A stretch of DNA of 6,256 bases from an uncultured Coprococcus sp. (GTDB taxonomy: Bacteria > Bacillota > Clostridia > Lachnospirales > Lachnospiraceae). Both the position numbers and the translations under genes were made by a program. Location: positions 1 to 6,256 of the forward strand of contig URJI01000121.1 in the NCBI GenBank assembly GCA_900548215.1, in the 5' to 3' direction. Below the pieces are notes generated by a model that did no database searches, was not told the origin of the DNA, and saw only the letters and a program-made list of their open reading frames with translations. Below are positions 1 through 6,125 of this stretch, in pieces (within the stretch, counting starts at the first letter, position 1; each line of letters starts with the position of its first letter).

Positions 1-801
1 GCCGCACTTGAAGCATGTGATATCACACTCTGCTGAAGGCTCTGTGAATGGGAAGTGGTGAGGTCTGAACTTGACCTTTGTGTTCTCACCGAAGAACTCC
101 TTTGCCCACTGCGCCAGTGTTCCCTTGAGGTCAGCCATGGTGATTCCCTTGTCTATTACAAGTCCCTCTACCTGATGGAATGATGGTGAATGTGTTGCAT
201 CTACCTCATCAGCTCTGAATACTCGTCCAGGTGAGAGTATTCTGATCGGAAGATTGCCCTTCTCCATGATTCTCGCCTGAACAGGTGATGTCTGTGTACG
301 AAGAAGGATATCCTTTGTAACATAGAATGTATCCTGTTCATCCTTTGCAGGGTGATTTGCAGGGATATTCAGCAGCTCAAAGTTGTACTTGTCGTACTCT
401 ACCTCTGGTCCCTCAACTATCTCGTAACCCATGCCGATGAATACTCTCTCCAGATCCTCAAGAGCTATCTGGTTTGGATGTCTGTGTCCTGTGAGCTTCT
501 TAACACCAGGAAGTGTTACATCTATTGTCTCTCTCTTCATCTTCTCAGCACGGAGTGCTCTGTTGATGGACTTTGTCTTCTCGTCAAGGGCAGTCTCTAT
601 CGCCTGACGCGCCTCATTTACCATCTGACCAACCTTTGGTCTGTCCTCCGGTGCAACATCCTTCATGCTTTTGAGAACCTGTGTGAGTTCTCCCTTCTTA
701 CCGAGTATCGCCACCTTCACATCGTTCAGTGATGATACAACCTCTGCGCTCTCGATCTTCGCAAGAGCCTCTGCCTTGATGGCTTCCAACTTGTCTCTCA
801 T
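1..801 (-). CDS. pheS: Phenylalanine--tRNA ligase alpha subunit, 5' part (3' end beyond window)
   Basis: This is the catalytic alpha subunit of the cytoplasmic alpha2-beta2 phenylalanyl-tRNA synthetase, a class II enzyme that charges tRNA-Phe using ATP. Translating the minus strand from the ATG at 801-799 gives 267 codons without a stop, running off the left edge; bacterial PheS is usually about 340 residues, so roughly the last fifth is missing. The N-terminal 85 or so residues are charged and helical, fitting the coiled-coil tRNA-binding arm, and include LGKKGELT (about residues 34-41). The catalytic core then shows TGHRHPNQ (104-111), the motif 2 region GRVFRADEVDATHSPSFHQVEG (192-213) and HHFPFTEPSAE near 248-258, all typical of PheS. 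A strong AAAGGAG site (809-815) lies 7 nt before the ATG and fixes the start. Expression is controlled by the T-box leader upstream. pheT would be expected to follow outside the window. Confidence 0.97.
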   Translation of the reverse strand, partial: MRDKLEAIKAEALAKIESAEVVSSLNDVKVAILGKKGELTQVLKSMKDVAPEDRPKVGQMVNEARQAIETALDEKTKSINRALRAEKMKRETIDVTLPGVKKLTGHRHPNQIALEDLERVFIGMGYEIVEGPEVEYDKYNFELLNIPANHPAKDEQDTFYVTKDILLRTQTSPVQARIMEKGNLPIRILSPGRVFRADEVDATHSPSFHQVEGLVIDKGITMADLKGTLAQWAKEFFGENTKVKFRPHHFPFTEPSAECDITCFKCG

Positions 802-892
802 CGTATTTCTCCTTTTACTTCCATCTAAGTATCTGCCGATACCTACTATTTCTATCGGGCTGCCACGATTTCTGCATGACAGTTTACTGCAT

Positions 893-935
893 AAAAAAAC
901 CGTCCCCGATATGCTGTTATACATACCAGGGACGG
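893..935 (-). terminator. Regulated intrinsic terminator of the pheS T-box leader
   Basis: On the minus strand CCGUCCCUGGUAUG (922-935) pairs with CAUAUCGGGGACGG (900-913) with two G-U wobbles and an 8-nt loop, followed by seven U residues (893-899). The 14-bp GC-rich base plus U-run is a textbook intrinsic terminator. It lies about 90 nt before the pheS start and competes with the antiterminator. Confidence 0.93.
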
Positions 936-957
936 ATATATCCGCGTTACCACCCTG
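927..957 (-). promoter_or_regulatory. T-box antiterminator
   Basis: The alternative fold of the pheS leader pairs CAGGG (953-957) with CCCUG (927-931) around the 7-nt bulge UGGUAAC (946-952). A second helix is formed by GCGGA (941-945) with UCCGU (932-936). The UGGU of the bulge can pair with the ACCA end of uncharged tRNA-Phe and stabilise this fold. It shares bases 927-935 with the 5' arm of the terminator, so the two structures exclude each other. Confidence 0.9.
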
Positions 958-1207
958 ATTCCAGATACACACGTTCATCTCTATGAACATCTATCTGACT
1001 CTCATTAGACACTTAACGCATGTCACTCGCCGCAGCCTACACAATCAGTACATCATATATCCTGATCTTCTGCCGAGGAGACTCTGATGTGAAATTAAAT
1101 GTACTGCCCTTCCAACCAAGCTTCCAGCCGCTGACCCGGTCTCTCTGTGGACGACCCATACATCTTTTGCATCGTCTCTGTCCTTTTTTATATTTCACAT
1201 TAGTGAT

Positions 1208-1235
1208 AATATACCCATTGCCGGCAGTTCGTCAA
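1208..1235 (-). promoter_or_regulatory. Sigma-A type promoter of the pheS leader
   Basis: A -35 box TTGACG (1230-1235) is separated by 16 bp from TATATT (1208-1213); the overlapping TATTAT (1206-1211) would give 18 bp. Transcription would start near 1200, about 22 nt before the base of Stem I. The -35 box contains the TGA stop codon (1232-1234) of the upstream membrane-protein gene, so promoter and coding end overlap. Confidence 0.75.
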
Positions 1236-2101
1236 CATTTTTTCTTGCGAAGTAATCCTCTGTCTATGAATTTGTTGAGTTCCGCACCTATGAGCATCAC
1301 ATACATACACATATACAGCCACAATGCCAGAAGAATAATACTTGCAAGGCTTCCATACATATATGTGTTTATCCCTGCTATATTTATGTAGCTTGCCACG
1401 CCAAATGACAGGAGCATCCACAGGCACGTGCTGAAAACCGCTCCAGGAACTGCTGTCTTTATCCTTATCTTTCCAACCGGAAGGGCCCAATAAGCCAGGA
1501 TCATGACACCAAACAATATCGTTGGAGCAAACCCTATCTTAACCAGTGACAGGATATGTGCCACAGGATCCACCATATGGAAACCATTGACATTCTCAAG
1601 TCTTACCAATATATTCGCCACCACGACATCGCCCAGAATATATATAACCATCACTGCAATAAGCATAACGCAGAAAATCAATGTATAAAGTGTGTGTATG
1701 GCTCTTCTGAGAAAATAGTTTACACTGTCCTCTCTGCCCGATATAAATGTCAGGCCTCTTCCAATCGCCATCGTCCCCTTAGATGCAGACCAAACCGTGA
1801 GCAGCACAGAAACCGTAGTCATGACCACCGTACTTCTGCTGTCATAGATCTCCGTCACCATGAAATCAAAATTAGACTGGATAGCATTTGGTATGATCTC
1901 GTTTATCAATCCTACTACCTGATCCTGCGTAAACGGAAGGTATTTGACCAGCGTCAACAATGCCATCATCAACGGAAAAACAGAAAGCAGCAAGAAGAAT
2001 GCCGCCTGCGCCGCAAATGAAGGGATCTGATCTTTATTCATCTCAGCCATAAACAACCTGACCTTGTAATAAAGGCGAATGATATTTCTCCTTATATTCA
2101 T
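1232..2101 (-). CDS. YihY/BrkB-family integral membrane protein
   Basis: A 289-residue polytopic membrane protein of the YihY (BrkB, UPF0761) family, whose biochemical role is not settled; the old ribonuclease BN label for this family is not supported. Hydrophobic segments lie near residues 29-53, 90-110, 135-157, 183-206, 215-237 and 245-272, giving six likely spans. Family marks are QAAFFLLLSVFPL (32-44), the VWSASKG segment (103-109) and the C-terminal YGSLASIILLALWLY...LIGAELNKFID (249-280). A basic tail RKKKC follows. The ATG at 2099-2101 has GGAG 7 nt upstream, which supports this start. It lies 40 bp after the SpoIID-like gene on the same strand with no terminator between, so the two are probably co-transcribed. 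Its last codons overlap the pheS promoter. Length is normal for the family. Confidence 0.9.
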   Translation of the reverse strand: MNIRRNIIRLYYKVRLFMAEMNKDQIPSFAAQAAFFLLLSVFPLMMALLTLVKYLPFTQDQVVGLINEIIPNAIQSNFDFMVTEIYDSRSTVVMTTVSVLLTVWSASKGTMAIGRGLTFISGREDSVNYFLRRAIHTLYTLIFCVMLIAVMVIYILGDVVVANILVRLENVNGFHMVDPVAHILSLVKIGFAPTILFGVMILAYWALPVGKIRIKTAVPGAVFSTCLWMLLSFGVASYINIAGINTYMYGSLASIILLALWLYMCMYVMLIGAELNKFIDRGLLRKKKC

Positions 2102-2141
2102 ATATTATCTCCGCTATTTGTTTTTACATAACCCGACACAT

Positions 2142-3764
2142 TTACTCTACTGAACTCAGCACTGCTCCATTATAATAATGACTTATGATATCTCCGGCCG
2201 AATATCCAAGACCCGCAAGTGCATTTGCACCATTCTGGCTCATTCCAACGCCGTGTCCGTATCCGCCGCCCTTGAGTATATACATATTATTGTCTTTCTT
2301 GACGTAATAGAAATTACTCGGAACTCCTGTCCAGCCTGTGAGCTCTGAACCATCCTGCTCGGTTATGGCCTTGCCATCAGTTGCAAACAGCACTCTTATA
2401 TTGTTCTGTCCGCTCACAACCACAGTTCCAGTACTGCCCTTTATCGTGACCTCCTTGACCAGACCACTGTCGTCTCTGCCAGTCATCTCTATGGATTCTA
2501 TCTTGCCAACAGATGTTGCAGACACATCTGAACACCTTGAAAGTCCTGTCTCAATGGCACTTCGCATCTCATCTTCGGTATAAGTGACTGTCCATCTGTA
2601 CATAGGATAATCCCTCTCTACCACATCCGTGTCTGTCTTGCCATCCATGAAATCCCTGAATGCATCCTCATCACTGAAATGAGGGATATCAAGTGCAGTA
2701 TTCTGTATTCTCGTACATGTATATGGCATGCTGCCACCCCAGACCTGATCACTCGTTGTTGTCGTTCCACAGGATGTAGAGAAGTACACCGCATTTATGA
2801 TCTCGCCGTTATATGTAGGAACAATTCCCGTCGTCTCCTGAACCGCAGCTATAGAATTGTCGGTCTCTGGGAAATTGTTGTATACCTGACATGCCGTCGT
2901 ATCATCCAGATCAGCATTATATCCATTGTAATTGCTTCCCAGCTTTCTATATGTAAATCCTCTTGCACATATCGCCTGTGCCTTGAGCGCCTCTTTATTG
3001 TAGCTTGCTGACACCTCACTTGATACTACGCCATACAGATACTGCTCTATATCGACCTGATTAACTATAAGAAATCCGCCCGAATCCTTTGTTATATCGA
3101 GTACGCCGTGATAGCTTGGAGAACCACCAGACTTGCTGAGACTGGACACTGTGATACGCCCATCTGAGCTGTCAGGCTGGACAACTATGCTCGACGCCTT
3201 GGCATCACTTCCCAGTGATACCAGATCGTTTGCCTTATACTCCTTCTTCTTGCCATCACTTGTGACAGAAAATGCAGTATTACACGAAAACTCCACATAA
3301 CTCTGCTTATAGTTACCCCCATTAGTCAGGATAACCCTCACGCTGTTTTCCATACCGGAGATCACAACAGACGAACCACCATCACCACGTCCTCCAGAAG
3401 TTCTGTCTCCACTGGAATTCCTGATGGATGCTGTCTTTGCCGGCTTCTCCTTTGCCGCTATGGAACCGGCGCCCTGGATAGTATAGTCATATTCCTGTAT
3501 CACGCTGTTGTCATCTGTATCTGATGATGCATACTGCTTGAGATCCGCCGTGGGATCATCCGGAGCCTCGATCACCACAGTCTCAACAAGACTTCCTGAA
3601 GACTCGGTGCTGTCATCCGTCGTATTCTCCCCCATACGGCTCTTTCCTGTAATGAACACATATCCAACGACAAATATCAATATAATCGTGATAAAACTTA
3701 CCACTTTGAAGTTTTTATTATATTTTATCTTCTGATACCATTTCTTTCGCTGATCTATACGCAT
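2142..3764 (-). CDS. Membrane-anchored SpoIID/LytB-domain protein (putative peptidoglycan lytic transglycosylase)
   Basis: From the ATG at 3762-3764 this encodes 540 residues. A basic start (RKKWYQKIKYNKN) precedes one membrane span at about 21-40, then a Ser/Thr/Asp/Gly-rich linker to about residue 135, so the rest should sit outside the membrane. A beta-rich region follows, then the SpoIID core: VDIEQYLYGVVSSEVS (237-252, with Glu250 in the place of the catalytic glutamate of SpoIID), ALKAQAICAR (259-268), YFSTSCGTTT (327-336) and the C-terminal GYGHGVGMSQNGANALAG (501-518) with HYYNG near the end. SpoIID enzymes cleave denuded glycan strands during spore engulfment. This protein is much longer than B. 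subtilis SpoIID (about 340 residues), so it may be a vegetative or germination paralogue. An in-frame ATG at 3906-3908 is rejected as start: the extra 48 residues would run through the terminator and the RNA gene. The ribosome site is weak (GGGGAT about 5 nt before ATG). Confidence 0.9.
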   Translation of the reverse strand: MRIDQRKKWYQKIKYNKNFKVVSFITIILIFVVGYVFITGKSRMGENTTDDSTESSGSLVETVVIEAPDDPTADLKQYASSDTDDNSVIQEYDYTIQGAGSIAAKEKPAKTASIRNSSGDRTSGGRGDGGSSVVISGMENSVRVILTNGGNYKQSYVEFSCNTAFSVTSDGKKKEYKANDLVSLGSDAKASSIVVQPDSSDGRITVSSLSKSGGSPSYHGVLDITKDSGGFLIVNQVDIEQYLYGVVSSEVSASYNKEALKAQAICARGFTYRKLGSNYNGYNADLDDTTACQVYNNFPETDNSIAAVQETTGIVPTYNGEIINAVYFSTSCGTTTTSDQVWGGSMPYTCTRIQNTALDIPHFSDEDAFRDFMDGKTDTDVVERDYPMYRWTVTYTEDEMRSAIETGLSRCSDVSATSVGKIESIEMTGRDDSGLVKEVTIKGSTGTVVVSGQNNIRVLFATDGKAITEQDGSELTGWTGVPSNFYYVKKDNNMYILKGGGYGHGVGMSQNGANALAGLGYSAGDIISHYYNGAVLSSVE

Positions 3765-3792
3765 TTTTAATCCCCATTCCTTAATTACAGAG

Positions 3793-3820
3793 AAAAAGCA
3801 GCATGTACATGCTGCTTTTT
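3793..3820 (-). terminator. Intrinsic terminator of the small RNA (28-bp perfect palindrome)
   Basis: The DNA is a perfect inverted repeat whose half is AAAAAGCAGCATGT. The RNA forms a GCAGCAUG/CAUGCUGC hairpin flanked by A and U runs. On the minus strand the U-run ends the candidate 6S RNA about 30 nt before the SpoIID-like start codon. Because the repeat is symmetric it could also act on the plus strand, where no gene reads into it. Confidence 0.85.
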
Positions 3821-4012
3821 TGTCTTTTGTAATAAACTGAAATGCGCCCTTGCTTTTGAGTCCTAGCAGCGCTAGGTGGGCAACCGCAATTGTATATCTG
3901 CCTTCCACTAGAACTTATATAACGAGGCTTGACTTCAATAGCAATGATATAGGAATCCCGTTTATTCAAATGTAGGTTCAAAATCACAAGAGACTTATTA
4001 CATCTCAGCTTT
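3793..4012 (-). ncRNA. Candidate 6S RNA (ssrS-like) transcript
   Basis: The minus strand here lacks a convincing gene but carries a complete small-RNA unit: consensus promoter, about 220-nt transcript and U-run terminator. The 5' and 3' halves pair in order as one rod. GUAAUAAGU (3993-4001) pairs with GUUUAUUAC (3829-3837); CUCUUGU (3986-3992) with GCAAGGG (3847-3853); UUUUGA (3978-3983) with UCAAAA (3854-3859); and CCU (3974-3976) with AGG (3862-3864). An open bubble follows, whose 3' strand can form its own hairpin CCUAGC/GCUAGG (3862-3876). The apical stem has GGG/CCC (3957-3959 with 3878-3880), CC/GG, UAUAUC/GAUAUA (3946-3951 with 3893-3898) and UGCU/GGCA (3940-3943 with 3899-3902). A closing stem, large central bubble with a 3' hairpin, and apical stem at this size match 6S RNA, which binds sigma-A RNA polymerase by mimicking an open promoter. 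The identity is inferred from architecture, not sequence recall. The alternative is a structured leader of the SpoIID-like gene. Confidence 0.6.
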
Positions 4013-4017
4013 GAACC
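3975..4017. repeat. 8-bp inverted repeat flanking the small-RNA start site
   Basis: GGTTCAAA (3975-3982) and TTTGAACC (4010-4017) form an exact inverted repeat with a 27-bp spacer, the right arm sitting between the -10 box and the predicted start. It may be an operator or simply a side effect of the RNA fold. The left arm is also used in the rod helix described for the RNA. Confidence 0.4.
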
Positions 4018-4018
4018 C

Positions 4019-4047
4019 ATTATACATTACCTTTACATGACTTGCAA
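4019..4047 (-). promoter_or_regulatory. Strong sigma-A promoter of the candidate 6S RNA
   Basis: On the minus strand TTGCAA (4042-4047) and a perfect TATAAT (4019-4024) are spaced by exactly 17 bp, with an AT-rich AAAATTT-like stretch just upstream. The predicted start is near 4012. This is the best promoter in the window, as expected for an abundant stable RNA. Confidence 0.85.
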
Positions 4048-4117
4048 GAAATTTTCTCATCAACTTTAACCAACTTTTTACATAATTCCCATGCCATATT
4101 CTGCACATATACACACC

Positions 4118-4147
4118 TTGAAATAGTCTTCTTATATGTGGTAAGAT
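4118..4147 (+). promoter_or_regulatory. Probable promoter for the membrane protein-pfp operon
   Basis: TTGAAA (4118-4123) and TAAGAT (4142-4147) are 18 bp apart on the plus strand, 45 bp before the first start codon. The -10 box matches consensus at only four of six positions, so this is a moderate call. It is divergent from the small-RNA promoter, with about 70 bp between the two -35 boxes. Confidence 0.45.
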
Positions 4148-4192
4148 ATAAATACTTATGGATATTTCTAATTATGAAAGGCAGGTGTATAT

Positions 4193-4792
4193 ATGGACAG
4201 ATCCACTTTACAATTGACAATAGGTATTCTTCTCGGAATATTCCTTTTGGTGCTTGTGATTCTCACCGTCGTCTATGTCAGAAGACGCCTCGCAGAAAAA
4301 AGAGAGACAGCCATGAGGGATCCTGACATTTTTCAGGATGAAACTCTTAGAAATGATCACAGTGAGAGCAAGGGCTACTGGCTGAACAAAGACGATCTGG
4401 AAGAGGCCGATCAGTCATACCGTCTACGCTATTACCATTACTTTGATAACATCGACGAATGCATCCAAGATCTTATCGTAGAGATGTATGACTGCGGATT
4501 CGTCAGAACCGAAGATATATTTGTGGCAGCATATGGAGAAGATGCACTTACACCCGATTCATTTATATATATGACGGATGCAGATTGTGACCTTGAGAAG
4601 GCCAAAGCGGCACTTCCACCTGTAAGCGAAAAGAGCCAGAAGATCATCTACGATCTGTGGACATCCTATGTGGAAGAGCTCCTGGATACCGTTGAGATCC
4701 ATACAACAGAGGCAAATAAGAACATCATCAAAGATGCACTTATGGTATACGGCCGCAAGAAGATCACCACTCTTCTTCGCAGCCCTGAATAA
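4193..4792 (+). CDS. Hypothetical single-span membrane-anchored protein
   Basis: I do not recognise this 199-residue protein. Residues 7-29 (LQLTIGILLGIFLLVLVILTVV) form one hydrophobic span followed at once by VRRRLAEKR, so the positive-inside rule puts the rest in the cytoplasm. The remainder is soluble, acidic and probably mostly helical, with Tyr- and Asp-rich stretches (SYRLRYYHYFDNIDECIQ, about 75-92) and a C-terminal segment rich in Lys and Ile. No catalytic motif, cysteine pair or repeat is evident. The start at ATG 4193 is supported by AGGTG (4183-4187) 5 nt upstream. It ends 29 bp before the phosphofructokinase gene, with no terminator between, which suggests one transcript. A membrane-tethered partner of glycolysis or a regulator is possible but is only guilt by association. 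Confidence 0.85.
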   Translation: MDRSTLQLTIGILLGIFLLVLVILTVVYVRRRLAEKRETAMRDPDIFQDETLRNDHSESKGYWLNKDDLEEADQSYRLRYYHYFDNIDECIQDLIVEMYDCGFVRTEDIFVAAYGEDALTPDSFIYMTDADCDLEKAKAALPPVSEKSQKIIYDLWTSYVEELLDTVEIHTTEANKNIIKDALMVYGRKKITTLLRSPE

Positions 4793-4821
4793 AACAAAAG
4801 CTTTCAAAGGAGATTTTTAAC

Positions 4822-6051
4822 ATGAAAGACAACTGTATAGTAGCTCAGTCAGGAGGACCTACCGTGGCGATAAACGCTTCGCTGGCAGGTGTTATAGACG
4901 GAGTTAAAAAGAGCAACAAATTTACCCGTGTATATGGTGCGATCCATGGAATACAGGGAGTGTTGGAGAATAATTTCATAGACCTTTCTCTTATGGCACT
5001 GTCAAAGTTCCCGCTGGTCAACACACTGGAGCTTTCTCCAGCCATGTACCTCGGATCATGCCGTTACAAGCTTCCTGATTTTGAGGCAGACTCCAAACCA
5101 TACGAGATCATATTTGACAGATTTGAAGAATACAAGGTTGCTGCATTCTATTATATAGGAGGCAACGACTCCATGGACACAGTGGATAAACTGAGCAAAT
5201 ACGCTGAGAAGATCGGATCAGACGTGAAGATCATCGGTATACCTAAGACCATCGACAACGACCTGTGCCATACAGATCACACACCTGGTTTTGGATCTGC
5301 AGCCAAATATGTCGCATCCACCATGCTTGAGATTGCACACGACACATATATATACCACATTCCAAGTGTTGTCATAGTAGAGATAATGGGAAGAGATGCC
5401 GGCTGGCTCACTGCAGCTTCATGCCTTGCAAGGAATGACTACAGTCCTGCCCCACACCTCATCTACCTCCCAGAGGTTGATTTCGATGAGAATCGGTTTA
5501 TTGATGATATCAAGAATGTACTCAAGACATCAAGATGTGTCATCATAGCAGTATCCGAGGGTATTCACGACAAGGATGGCAACTACATCAGTGCCACCTC
5601 CGCCGTAGCAGACAAATTCGGACACGCCCAGCTCAGTGGAACCGGCAAGGCTCTGGAAAGTCTGGTAAAGGACAGAATGGACATAAAAGTTCGCTCAATA
5701 GAGCTTAACGTTCTCCAGAGATGTGCAGCACATATTTCATCCAGAACAGATATAAATGAATCATTTGCACTTGGTCAGGCAGCAGTGAAGTACGCCGCAG
5801 AGGGAATGACCGCAGTCATGTCGACTATCAAGCGTGTCTCCAACGATCCATATCAGTGGATCATTGAACCTGAGAAAGTATCACTCATCGCAAATCAGGC
5901 CAAGACCATTCCGCTTGAATGGATAACACCTGAGAAGAACGATGTAACACCTGAGATGGAATCATACCTCAGGCCACTGATCATAGGTGAGGTTTCACTG
6001 CAGTACAAGGACGGACTTCCTATGTATCTGCCGGTTAATCATCTGCTGTAA
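4822..6051 (+). CDS. pfp: Diphosphate-dependent 6-phosphofructokinase
   Basis: A cytoplasmic 409-residue enzyme of the phosphofructokinase A superfamily that interconverts fructose 6-phosphate and fructose 1,6-bisphosphate in glycolysis. Motifs in order: QSGGPT (9-14) at the phosphate-donor site, GSCRYKL (78-84), GGNDS (113-117), PKTIDND (141-147) with the catalytic Asp145, and MGRDAGW (189-195) for sugar-phosphate binding. ATP enzymes carry GGDGS and PGTIDND. Here an Asp stands in the fourth position of the first motif and a Lys replaces Gly in the second, the known signature of pyrophosphate use, which would make the step reversible (EC 2.7.1.90). The first Asp of GGDDS is Asn here; I believe this is common in clostridial relatives. 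The ribosome site AAAGGAG (4806-4812) is strong, 9 nt before ATG. It follows an unknown membrane protein gene in a likely operon and ends at a strong terminator. Donor specificity is inferred from motifs only. Confidence 0.93.
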   Translation: MKDNCIVAQSGGPTVAINASLAGVIDGVKKSNKFTRVYGAIHGIQGVLENNFIDLSLMALSKFPLVNTLELSPAMYLGSCRYKLPDFEADSKPYEIIFDRFEEYKVAAFYYIGGNDSMDTVDKLSKYAEKIGSDVKIIGIPKTIDNDLCHTDHTPGFGSAAKYVASTMLEIAHDTYIYHIPSVVIVEIMGRDAGWLTAASCLARNDYSPAPHLIYLPEVDFDENRFIDDIKNVLKTSRCVIIAVSEGIHDKDGNYISATSAVADKFGHAQLSGTGKALESLVKDRMDIKVRSIELNVLQRCAAHISSRTDINESFALGQAAVKYAAEGMTAVMSTIKRVSNDPYQWIIEPEKVSLIANQAKTIPLEWITPEKNDVTPEMESYLRPLIIGEVSLQYKDGLPMYLPVNHLL

Positions 6052-6075
6052 TATATAATATCTTGTTCAATAAAA

Positions 6076-6121
6076 GGCATAAATTATATGGTTCTATGAA
6101 AGCCATATAATTTATGCCTTT
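6076..6121 (+). terminator. Intrinsic terminator after pfp, probably bidirectional
   Basis: GGCATAAATTATATGG (6076-6091) pairs perfectly with CCATATAATTTATGCC (6103-6118) across an 11-nt loop. The A-rich bases before it and TTTATTAT after it extend the symmetry with one bulged A. It is about 25 bp after the pfp stop. It also stands directly past the stop codon of the converging minus-strand gene, where the A-run becomes a U-run, so it should serve both. Confidence 0.85.
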
Positions 6122-6125
6122 ATTA

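Larger units (their letters stand above)
893..1200 (-). promoter_or_regulatory. T-box leader (tRNA-Phe sensing riboswitch) of pheS
   Basis: T-box leaders bind a specific tRNA and allow transcription read-through when it is uncharged. All main parts can be seen on the minus strand. The base of Stem I is GAGAC/GUCUC (1174-1178 with 1078-1082), then GAUG/CAUC (1170-1173 with 1086-1089), separated by an AGA bulge on the 3' side that resembles the Stem I kink-turn. The specifier codon is UUC (1091-1093), followed by A, which is Phe. The distal part of Stem I carries AGAGAG and GCUGGAAG elements. Stem III is CAGAUA/UAUCUG with an inner GUUCAU/AUGAAC hairpin (962-997). The T-box proper (942-956, AGGGTGGTAACGCGG) precedes the terminator. 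The bulge UGGUAAC matches a tRNA 3' end of A-CCA, as expected for tRNA-Phe. The usual ACC after UGGN reads AAC here. The specifier and the downstream gene agree, so the assignment is firm. Confidence 0.95.

Noticed and set aside
352..958. Plus-strand open frames at 352-732 and 665-958
   Set aside because: They lie antisense to pheS and its T-box terminator, have no ribosome sites and odd composition; pheS codes clearly on the other strand.
1020..1391. Plus-strand 123-codon open frame
   Set aside because: It covers the T-box Stem I and the 3' end of the yihY-like gene on the opposite strand; no family resemblance.
3793..3820. 28-bp palindrome as a protein operator or mobile-element end
   Set aside because: The flanking A and U runs and its position at the end of a promoter-driven transcript are better explained by an intrinsic terminator; no second copy is seen in the window.
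3765..3908. 48-residue N-terminal extension of the SpoIID-like protein starting at 3908
   Set aside because: It would translate through a perfect terminator palindrome and the paired 3' half of the RNA gene, and it lacks a ribosome site. The start at 3764 gives a normal basic-then-membrane-span N-terminus.
3793..4012. Known metabolite riboswitch (c-di-AMP, c-di-GMP, cobalamin, TPP, purine, glycine, ZTP) or SRP RNA
   Set aside because: I looked for their conserved core sequences as I remember them and found none; the long rod with a central bubble fits 6S RNA better.
4020..4326. Small open frames on both strands in the divergent promoter region (minus 4020-4220 and 3781-4020, plus 4042-4326)
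   Set aside because: They overlap promoters and the structured RNA, lack ribosome sites and have no recognisable content.
6076..6118. Long AT-rich inverted repeat as a MITE or insertion remnant
   Set aside because: Its position between two converging gene ends and the U-runs on both sides make a bidirectional terminator the simpler reading; no target-site duplication is visible.
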